A stretch of 64,000 nucleotides of DNA, taken from positions 4,411,169 through 4,475,168 of the forward strand of contig JARUPZ010000004.1 of assembly GCA_031213475.1 (NCBI GenBank), in the 5' to 3' direction. Positions 49,201 to 58,900 of the stretch are shown here, one piece after another. The notes under the pieces were generated by a model. That model saw nothing but the letters and a program-made list of their open reading frames with translations. It was not told the DNA's origin and ran no database searches. This DNA comes from Nereocystis luetkeana (lineage: Eukaryota > Sar > Phaeophyceae > Laminariales > Laminariaceae). Position 1 is the first letter of the stretch, and every line of letters begins with the position of its first letter. The position numbers were made by a program, and so were the translations under genes.

Positions 49201-50543
49201 CCAGCGGCCAAATGTTTTTTATCACACGCCTGGTTAGCTCCCGCCACATGACACCGGCCATGGTGTGAAGACGGTGACCCTAGGGTGGGTCGGAGCCCCT
49301 AACGAGCGCCCTCCGTTCAGAATTAATGACTCAATCGTTGGTTTTGTTGATCGATGTCTGTCGAGGACTCGGAATCTCGCCGCTTCGAACCAAAGATCGG
49401 CCTCAGTTTTTCTCAAGCCGATGTTGGCCCAACATCGGCCCCAGATTTGCTTTTTTTGGTCTTTTCCAAAAGTTAAAAACTTCTTTTTTTTTAGGTGGCC
49501 CATAGGAAGCGTGTGCTGATTTTTTTTGGCGGGTATCTTTGAAATTCAAACTTTTTATTGCAACTTCGCTGTACCATTGGCATAGGTCTAATGCATAAAT
49601 GGACACATTATTATCTTCGTCCGAAAATCGAGCCTGAAATTCTTAGCTCAGCTCCCAAGTTCTTCAGTGCTGCCGCGTACTGCTGTGCGTGAGATCTGCG
49701 TACCAATGTGCCGTGTGCTGTGCATGAGATCTGCATGCCAATGTGGCGGTACATCTTGAGCAAAGGGAAAGGGTTGCTATTAACCCCTTAAGAACCGCAG
49801 TCCCGTTTTGGGGCCAAACTACTTGAAATTTGAGTGGTTTGTCCCCAAAACGGGACTGCGGTTCTAAAAGGGTTAACCCTTTTAGAACTGCAGTCTCGTT
49901 TTGGGGACAATTGGGGACAAATTACTTGGAATTTGAGTGCCTTGTCCCCAAAACGGGACTGGAGTTCTAAAGGGGTTAAATACGAAGGTATCAACAATCA
50001 ACGCCACGTGCCCGCCCCAAAAATGTTCAGGACCGTGATCCACCAAGACCTTGATGAGTCACCCCAGGACCAACCAGTGCCGAACCATATGATCCGTCTG
50101 GTTGCTCATCGTATGCTCTGTACCTGGCATTCTGTATAATATCGTGTTACACCAAGTACAATACGATACTACCCGCACCTCTTGAGGCCACGCACTTGGT
50201 GCGCTATCGAGCCTTCGTACATCAGCTTGCCGCGGTTACCCCATTGGTCCTTGTTGTTCGTGCTCTCTGGCGACATATTCTCCACCTCGGCCTTTACTTC
50301 TGAGACGGTCTTGTCGTCATTGCTGCTGATGCTGCCGCTGCTGTTGCTGCTGCTGCTGTTGCCGCTGCTGCCGCTGCTACTCGTACTGCCGCCGCTACTG
50401 CTGGTGCTGCTGAGGGGTCTGGTAGGGAGCAGAAAGCCTAGACTGCGGGGCGCTAAAAGGTCTGCCCCGTGTCCTGACAAAGACGCGAAAAATGCCGCTG
50501 CTGGTGCTGCAGGTCTTCTGCGGTAGCGCAGGCGGAGGAGCAT
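46228..50543 (-). CDS. TMEM70: TMEM70-like mitochondrial inner-membrane protein
   Basis: Complete four-exon gene: 50543-50179, 47963-47783, 47480-47322, 46371-46228; 282 residues. Residues 1-45 are Arg/Ala/Leu/Ser-rich without acidic residues except one Asp, as in a mitochondrial presequence; a Ser/Gly linker encoded by a CTG-type tract follows (about 48-75). The core starts with GKLMYEGSIAHQVRGLKR, matching the Y-x-G-x2-A-x2-V-x2-x-K motif that precedes the first helix in TMEM70. Two membrane helices lie at about 123-142 and 147-170, then SPYVFRM. The tail has NIFGVRSTTEF and RPFVSFKANGKHYYI, matching the family's T-x-F and P-F-x-x-F segment. Family members help assemble ATP synthase and complex I. 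Junction phases (2, 0, 0) all agree. TMEM186 or TMEM223 are related alternatives. Introns are 2215, 302 and 950 bp. Confidence 0.82.
49783..49977. mobile_element. Fold-back element family C, two copies in tandem
   Basis: About 90-bp hairpins with arms AGAACCGCAGTCCCGTTTTG and its complement around a short loop, flanked by TTAACCC/GGGTTAA. Copy one 49783-49867, copy two 49875-49977; copy two has an extra ATTGGGGACA in its left arm. In the TMEM70-like gene's first intron. Confidence 0.8.
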
Positions 50544-50764
50544 GGGCGATGCCTAGAAGCGTCGGGGAACATGTAGACGCAAGAGAAGAGCACAGAGGGG
50601 GTACAATACCTGGTAGGTTTTACTGTGGATAGCCGCACATTGCTCGTTGTTGCTCTGATGAACATACCAAAAATCATGCTATGATATTGATGATCTTCTG
50701 CCTCTCCGACGAAGGTCATGTTGAAGAAAAATGGCATCGCGTTAGGGTAGGAGCTACCCACGAG

Positions 50765-51208
50765 TTAGGCCGTCACCTTCACCAAAAGTGAGCTCACCTT
50801 CATAGCTGAGGCCATTGTAGAAAGGAGTCCCAACACCAGAGGTACTTGGGAATTTGAACACACTCCTGTGCAGAGGATTTCCACAATTCCAGCATGGATG
50901 TCTGTGGCGGGGTTCTTCTGGCCCTGCGGTAACCCCCGGGGACACATTGCACGCCAGAGGCACCGAACTCCTGTCGTCTCCCTTGCAGCATCACTGATGA
51001 GCGCAAACGGAAGATCTCCTAGCACCGTCGGTCGGGGATCGATCTCAATCGTCACTCTGCTGCTCGCCCTCCCCAAGTGAGTCTTCGGAGCCCTCACGCC
51101 TATTTCCTGCGGCTTCAATCGTCTTGCTTGTCGTCTCCGTTGCGTGTCGAGAATAGGAAATTGAACGATGTTCTCGGTTCGTCTCATGTTGGTTGATTGT
51201 GCGTGCAT
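50765..51208 (-). CDS. Coding-like region upstream of the TMEM70-like gene, unassigned
   Basis: A 147-codon ATG-started frame lies on the minus strand about 220 bp upstream of the TMEM70-like start. A second minus frame in the same stretch reads PCWNCGNPLHRSVFKF and ends at a strong donor GAAG|GTGAGC at about 50785. Either could be an exon of a separate gene or an upstream non-coding exon of the TMEM70-like gene. A plus-strand frame (50868-51080) is also open. I cannot choose between them. Confidence 0.25.
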   Translation of the reverse strand: MHAQSTNMRRTENIVQFPILDTQRRRQARRLKPQEIGVRAPKTHLGRASSRVTIEIDPRPTVLGDLPFALISDAARETTGVRCLWRAMCPRGLPQGQKNPATDIHAGIVEILCTGVCSNSQVPLVLGLLSTMASAMKVSSLLVKVTA

Positions 51209-51680
51209 TTCTTTCTCCGTGTCAAGTTATTCTACTCCTGACTCCCCGTAGAGGGCTTCACCAGGTGTAGGGTGCTCCCTGCGTGCGAGAGTTCGCTGGC
51301 GAGGGCGGCACCTTCGTGCCCATTCTCGAGGCTTCTACGCCTGTTTGCCCCTTTGTAAGTGTGTTCGACCCGACCTGCAGAGGGGCTGGCTAAGCTCGTT
51401 ACAGAAGTGAGTGTTGAACTCACCCAGCTCGACATCGTCGTTACTCGTGCACCGGTTGCATGCCTGTTCTGTTTCGCTTCACCATCCACCACCCAAGCAA
51501 GCACAGCAAAGAACTTTATTTTATCTTTGCACCAACTTGTTCGGTTCCCAGAACGCCCGCTTCGTATCCTCATCACCGAACGGCGCCCACCGAGCACGTG
51601 CACTATTAATACTGGTGATGCTGTTGTTGTTGGAGTACACCACTCCTGCTGGAGTGAGCCGTCATCCGCATATATGATAC

Positions 51681-51789
51681 TATTACGGGGGACCGTAGTT
51701 AATAGGACCTATGGTATACATAAAAACCTATATATTAAACCATTTTTACTAACAATATTTGGTCCTATTAACTATGGTCCCCCGTAATA
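51681..51789. mobile_element. MITE family A copy 14
   Basis: Near-consensus copy bounded by TA, between the divergent TMEM70-like and pgsA-type genes. Confidence 0.9.
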
Positions 51790-52582
51790 CAGCAGTGGTG
51801 TCAATATCACTGTTCGTTGTACGAGTATTAATATTAATGGTGAGTCTGCATCCACCCTGTGGAGTGCACGAATCGTTCGCACTTCTGTCGGGCATGCTTG
51901 AGTTTCGAGCTGACAGCAGCAGCGCTTATCGATATGCACACGTACGATCCGAACTCTGCATACTGTGCTATGATGCTCCCTCCTACTCTGTGCAGCAGGT
52001 ATTTATAGTCTCTCTCCCGTCTTCCGTCTTCCGTGTGTACGCTCGCATTGTGTACCATGTACAACAGCAGCGGTTCCTCTGAAACGTGCATATCAGAGGT
52101 ACCAGGAGAGTAAATACCATGTGTCCCAGCATACCATATACGTATACAGCAGCGGTTCCAGGTACCAGTATACGATATGAGACTTGATGTTCTTGCTTGT
52201 GATATCGTGGTGCCATAGCTTCTACCAGGTATACGCTGCTGTGCCGCACTTTGCTCCAGAGACGAGCGTGGGGGAGGTTTTCTGTAGCAACCTACTGTAG
52301 TTCTCCGCCGGTCGAGCCGCACATTTCGGGCGTTTGCGCTATTTCCTTTTGTTTTCCGTCGGTCTAGCCAATTTTCGCCAACAATGCTCGCCCGAATCGA
52401 AATCGATCGACTAAAACGCCTCCTCAGCCGCATCGCATGGCTGGCGCTTGGATCTCGGTATCAAACGTATGCATTGTGTACCGACCGGCCGCGGATCAAA
52501 ATCGATCTACTCGAGTAAACAAAAATCCTTACGAGTATACGTATCGCTCGCGCTTGCTCGTCGGTATCTCGTGTTTATAAAA

Positions 52583-52643
52583 TTTTAAAAACAACAGCTG
52601 TGAGATCGAGGATTTCCGTCGAAACTCATATTTGCAAGCTGTG
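52583..52643 (+). repeat. Copy 1 of an inverted pair flanking pgsA exons
   Basis: AACAGCTGTGAGATCGAGG and TTTGCAAGCTGTGTGTGAT recur inverted at 57727-57792. This copy touches the tentative first exon. Confidence 0.8.
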
Positions 52644-52901
52644 TGTGATGCTTCCATCATTTGTGCGCCGTGTACCGACCGCGAATCGAAACCGATCGAA
52701 AAAAAACACCTGCTAAAACTCAACGCTCACGCTTTTGCCCCCGTCGGTATTGTGTATTGTTGCACCGCCATAATACCGACCGCGATCAGGCTGCTGCTTC
52801 TGCCCAGCCTTGCCGGCGCGTTCTTCGCTCCCATCGGGATTGTTTCGTCCGCGGCCAGGTCGTCGTCGTCAGCTGCGTCGTCGCCGGGGGGCGTCCCCAA
52901 G
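52632..52901 (+). CDS. Tentative 5' exon of the pgsA-type gene with a plastid-presequence look
   Basis: An ATG-started frame of 90 codons ending at AAG|GTGATA in phase 0. The next exon has a strong acceptor at 53693 (long pyrimidine tract ending GATTAG) and is also phase 0. Residues about 45-62 are hydrophobic (IRLLLLPSLAGAFF), followed by AGAFFAP and a Ser/Ala-rich segment. In stramenopiles, signal peptide + ASAFAP-like cleavage site + transit peptide marks plastid import. Against it: the hydrophobic run begins unusually late, and the exon overlaps a degenerate local repeat, so it could be non-coding with chance openness. Confidence 0.35.
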
Positions 52902-55900
52902 GTGATATAATTTTCCTGGAAACTTCTTCCGGCCAACGAGCGACCGTCTGGAGGAAGGCACGGGCGAAAGGGGAGGGGATACTCAGGAAGGGGGAAGGGG
53001 GGGTTAAGAACATGTTGAGATCGGGTGTCTATGTTGGAGATCAAATGTCTGTTCAGTTGGTGGTGGGTCGAGATCGGGTACGTGTCTTTTCGATATGAGG
53101 CTAGGTTTAACGATGTTGGGTGATAGACCAGGAGAAGGGGTGGGGGGCGCGGGTCGTCTGTCCACCCTTTGCGGCCCTCGCTATGTTTTATGCTCGCGCC
53201 TCTTCGAGGTCAAGCCGCCTCGCTTCCCGGGCATATACGGCATGCCTCGACACCACTACCCCCTCACCGCGGGTACGGCATGCCCCAACACCACCCCCCC
53301 CCTCTGCCGGAATGATCGATGCTGCCATCTATACGCAAGGCAGTCCGCTGCACAAGCGATTCTTAGGAGGATGCCGCTCACCCTTGATTCTACTTCCCGA
53401 ACGCCTCACGGCGCTCGCTTGCTTCGCGCTTGGTGCAAGCAATGTCGGCCTGGTCGGTGAAAGAACCCGACGCGCTCCGTCCCGGCGTTATAGGGATGCG
53501 AGGGGCTTATGATCATACCTCTACGGCTATGCATGACATGCGTACATCCCCCCCCTCCGCCATCTGGACCCCCCCCCTCCGCCATCTGGACCCCCCCCCT
53601 CCGCCATCTGGACCCCCCCCCCTCCGCCATCTGGACCCCCCCCCCGTTCCGTTCCCGCCTCCCCTCCCCCCCCCCCTCCTGTATGTCGATTAGGCACAAA
53701 CACCTTCGCTTGGTCGCCATCCCGCCGAGCCCAGGGGTTTTTTCGCCGGCGTTAAAAGTCCGTCCGAACACGGGGACGAAACCGCCGGTGGCGGCTTAGC
53801 GGCGGCGAACGGCCTCAACAGCGGAGCCATGCCGCCTCAAAACGCAGGCTCTTCGGGCAGTCTGGCCGATGACGCCGCGGCTCAGCTGCTGTCGGCGTCG
53901 TCTGTGGTGGGCGAGGGGGCGGTAGGACTCGGTGACGGTGGGGACGGAGAGGGTGGTGGTGGGGGTGATGAGAGGGAACTTGTAGGGGGGGGGGTGGCCG
54001 TGACTGAGCCGGAGCCGGCGCTGATTAACGTTGCAAAGGGAAGTAAGGGGGCAGCGGCAGCGGCGACGACGCCGACCTTGTGGAACGTGCCGAATATGCT
54101 CACCATGGCCAGGGTTGCGGCCATTCCGGTGAGTTTGGGGCGGGGGGGGGGGGGGGGGGGGGGGGGGCTATCGCGGGCAGGAGGGGCGGGGGGAAGCATG
54201 CGGGATGTGGAATCACTATTTATCACTTTTTCTGCAAGGAGGAGTCGGTCAAGCGGGGATGCTGTTGTGGTGTGAAGAGGTACTAACCGGGGATAACTGT
54301 TGCCCATAGCTTGTAACTTGGCGGTAACACATGCCAGCGGTAGGTAGCATGAATCTTTCAGTTAAACATTGTACCCCGTATCCCCTGGTAAACAACGCTT
54401 ACTACATTTGTATTGGAAACCCCTAAGTTTTCGAAATTCCCAGCACAAGCACCACCCACAGCACACTGACTACTGACGTTAAAGGGGGCACGGGGCAACG
54501 TCACCACCGGGGACGGTTATTATCCGTCCCCCCCTAGGGAATTTTTAAGAGCGCCCCGTATTGTAGTTAACTTGCGATAGGTCACATGGTTTTCTGATTT
54601 TCGCGTTGCCGGTAGTGTGGAACAAGGCATTCCTTGATTGAAGGGTTGCTCATATCGGACAGATTGTCGATTCTCACTTGATGATCTAGGACTTCCAGGA
54701 CATATATATGCCTCATGCGTACGGTATGATCTACTGTAGCTCATGTCACCACGTGGGAGGCGTATAATCTGTACGGTATAGGTGTAGGACTGGTTGCCTG
54801 GGCCAGGTCTGTACTATACAGACCCTGCACAACATGTCATACCGGCAGGTTGGTTATTTATACACCAGGTATATGTACAGCAGATCGTTATATATACCAG
54901 GTACTACTTATCTGATCTGTGTGATCTATCCGATATATCTAATCTATTTGATCTATCTGGAGTATCTGACCTATCTGATCTATCCGGTGTGTGAAGGATT
55001 AAGACCCCGCCATCGTTTGCCAATGTCAAGGTTGTTCACTTTGTTTTCAGTTGGTCCTGGCGTTTGTCTCTGTAACGTGTTTTGTGATATCATCTCGGAT
55101 GCTCGAGAGGGTGCCTACGTTGTTGTAGAGGTATTATGGCGGAACGTTCAGTCCCGTCACAGAAAAGGTTATCGCCGCTTGGTATCAATTGACCCTTGGC
55201 CCGTGCGACGATGCGACACGGGCAAGGTGTGATAATCGGTTTGAGCTCTCTCACAAAAACGGGGGCGCGGGTGGCCTAGATTGGCGCACGAGGGTGTCGA
55301 TTCCTCCCCCCCTCCACTCCTCGTTCTGTACCAACGCGTCACGCTTAGAGTACAGCCCGAAAGTGTCCAACGGTGCTATAACAAGCAATCCCTCCCTCCC
55401 GCCCGCCTTCCCTTCCTCGCTCCCTTCCACCCCCCTTCCTTTCCATCCTCGCTCCTTCCTTTCCTCCGCCCCCGCTCTCCCTCCCTCCTTCCCCCCCCCC
55501 CCCCCCCCCCGCTCTCACACACACCTCCCTCCCTCTTTCCCTCCCTCCCTCTTACGCCCCCCCCTTCCTTCCCTCACATCCCTCACACGCGTCTCGTTGT
55601 CCTCCCGGCGTTTGTCTGCCGTTTGCGCTTCAACCACGAACAAACAAACGGCGTCGTCGTTTTTTCACCCCCCAACATAAAAGATTTTCGTTGCGCTATT
55701 TTACGCGCCCCTGCCCCGGCGCAACGTGTGGTGCGCTTCTATCTTTGCGGGTGCCGCGTTCACGGACTGGCTTGACGGCTACATCGCGCGAAGGCAGGGC
55801 ATCGTGACGCCCTTCGGCTCCTTCCTCGACCCCGTCGCCGACAAGGTTTGATTCGAATTGAAACCCCAGTTGACGCATGCCTACGCAGCCACCTTGAAAC

Positions 55901-58900
55901 CCCAAAGCAGGGCATCGTAACGCCCTTCGGCTCCTTCCTCGGCCCCGCTGCTGACATGGTTTGATACGAATTGAATCGCTTGAAACCCCTGTTGAAGAAG
56001 GCCTACGTAAACCACCTGGAAAACCAAGACGGGGCGTCGTGACGCCCTCCAACTCCTTCCTCTACCCCGATGCTTGACAAGGAATGAAAAACGCCTCAAA
56101 GCCTGTTGTGACCCCTGCGGGACCCCCGAGGTATAGCGACCTAAACAATGGTTGATAAAATTTTGGTGCTACCAATCGTCTACGTGCACGGCATGCGCCT
56201 AGCAGCACAGGTGTATCGTGTTGCGGTGCGAACACCAACCATTGTATCATCCCCCAACCATTCTACCGTCTCCGTTGCTAAAATCACAGTCACTTTTCTT
56301 TACCGCCAATTCTTCCCTCTGAACTCCCCAAGACAGTAAAGGAAGGCCTACAGAACGTACATATCCATAGCGACGCTGTCACACTCGGGAAGAGACAAGG
56401 GGGGTGGGGGGGGGGGGTACTCATTTGTTGCTTGCCTTGGTCATTTGACCATTTTGACCACGCAAGGTGGGGCGTACTCATGTTTCGCGTGACCGTAGTC
56501 GTATAACGGTAGACCCTCGCGTCCTCACAATGTCGAGACGGAGCACGTCGGGTGTTCACCGACCACACAGACGATTATTGCTTGCACCCAAGCGCGAAGC
56601 GCCGTGAGGTGTTATGCGACTCGCATGTTGGGGTGGTGGGCTGCATCCTGCTAAGAACCGCTTGTGAGGCGGACTTTCATTGCGTATGGATGACCGCGTC
56701 GGATGAATGGATTTGCTTCTCGGTGTGGCCACCCCCGGAGAGACAGCACTGCTTACTCTGTGGAACTGCCTCGTGGATGCCATACCGTACACCCACTACG
56801 TGATACGACCATTCCCCTTTTGCGGAATCCAGGTGCTCCACCCCACGCAGATGATCCAACTCGCCCGCCACCCATGGTGACCGCCAAAAAAAAACAAATG
56901 GTGTCCTTGTTGTCTAGTTCGCGCAGTGATTGGCGTTTTTGCCGACCGACGCCAACCCCAGGCTACAGTGTTATTTATCACTCTGTCCCTAAATGTAAAA
57001 AACGTTTCGACTGAATATTAGTATACAACATGTCCTTATATTTTGGGATAGAGTGCTACCTGGTAGTATATACTCCCTGAACTATGTAGCTTCAGGCGTT
57101 GCCCTCATCATACACGGGATGTGTACCCTGCATGAGGCCATCTAAAACCCGTACCCATGACACTATCACCCTAGGGTGATAAGATAGCATACCCCCTCGG
57201 GCGATCTTCCAAAGCTGATGGGTTTGTCGACCACGGGGAGGGCGTACTGAGTACGGCGAGCGACGATATGCGTCTATTACGGGGGACCATAGTTAATAGG
57301 ACCTATGGTATACATAAAAACCTATATATTTAACTATTTTTACTAACAACATTTGGTCCTATTAACTATGGTCCCCCGTAATAGATGCAACCTTCTCGAC
57401 GAAATACTTCTCATGGCCACCGTTTTCGTTGCGTGTGCCCCTTAACCCCTTTAGAACCCCAGTCCCGTTTTGGGGACAAACTACTCGAAATTTGAGTGAA
57501 TTGTCCCCAAAACGGGACTGCGGTTCTAAAAGGGTTAAGGCATGTTTTTGAGGGGGTGTGTTATCTTATCACCCTAGGATGAAAGTGTGATTCTGTAGTA
57601 TTACGGGGGACCATTGTTAATAGGACCTATGGTATACATAAAAACCTACCTGGTATATATTTAACCATTTTTACTAACAATATTTGGTCCTATTAACTAT
57701 GGTCCCTCGTAATAGGCGCAATCGATTGTATCACACACAGCTTGCAAAGATGCCTTTTTTGGACGAAACCCTCGATCTCACAGCTGTTGTTGTTTTTTTT
57801 TCATTTTTGCAAATAATGGGTATCACTGAGCATATCTGGCGGGGGTAGGGGCGGGGGTCTTTTACACCCAGCAGTAAGTCCTGTTGCCTCGTCGTCTTGT
57901 ATGTTTTACAGAACGTTGATAACATGCTATTCACGTGTTTTTTGTTCGTATTTCGTATACGACCGCGTGATGAACATGGAACTTTCCGTTCGCGTGACGC
58001 ATCGTGTCTGGTCGTTCTTTGTTTTGCCCCCGGTGAGCAGCTGCTAGTGTCGACGGCTTTGATACTTCTCTCGGAGCGGCTGGGGCCCTGGATGACCATC
58101 TGCTCTGTCATCATCCTGTGTCGAGAGCTGGGGGTGAGCTGCAGCAACACAACAGCAGCAGCTGGACGTGCATGCCCTTAATGACTTATGGTGCTCGTGT
58201 TGGGTCTTCGTGCTTGCATGTACCGATTTTCTTTCGCTGGTCGTTACGCCTCCTTCAACTGGTATTTATGTCTTTCATTGTTTTGGGCTGTGTAGACTTG
58301 ATGATTGCAACGGTTGGTGGGTCTTTCGTTGTTTTTTTTCCAGCTGCACCAGAACATCGTCGGATTTTCGCCCTTTTGCGTCACCCCACGTCCGAACGTC
58401 TCCCTCCGAAGGGAAACCTTGTACCTGGATACAGTGTTTACGTTGCGATGGCGTCGTACGCAGTGTCGCGTGTGGCGTATGCCGATATGCTATTACGGGG
58501 GACCATAGTAAATAGGACCTATGGTACACACGAAAACCTGCGTGTTTACCTCTTTTTACTGACAAAGTTTGGTCCTATTTACTATGGTCCCCCGTGACAG
58601 CATTTTTGCCGGGGGTCATCATGTAATGCATGTGCCCGATACAGTGCCGCGAACTCGCTTGGCACGGATGGGATGAGCCAGTGCCGGTGTCGGCTATATT
58701 GCCGGCATACTGGCCTGGCGCCTACCGGCACTAGAGAGGGACCACTACGTACTGTTCTGCAATTTGTGCACGATACCAATTCCGAGTAGCTTCGTCCCTT
58801 GCAGAAACAACACGTGGGAGGGGTTATCAATTCTGAGAGGGAAAATGGTGACTAGTCAGGGCCAAAAATGCTCAGTAAAAATGCTGGAACCATTATGTTT

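Noticed and set aside
50785-50963. CWNCG frame as the zinc-binding start of an HscB-type co-chaperone
   Set aside because: Only four residues agree, no second Cys pair follows and no J-domain exon is found before the TMEM70-like start.
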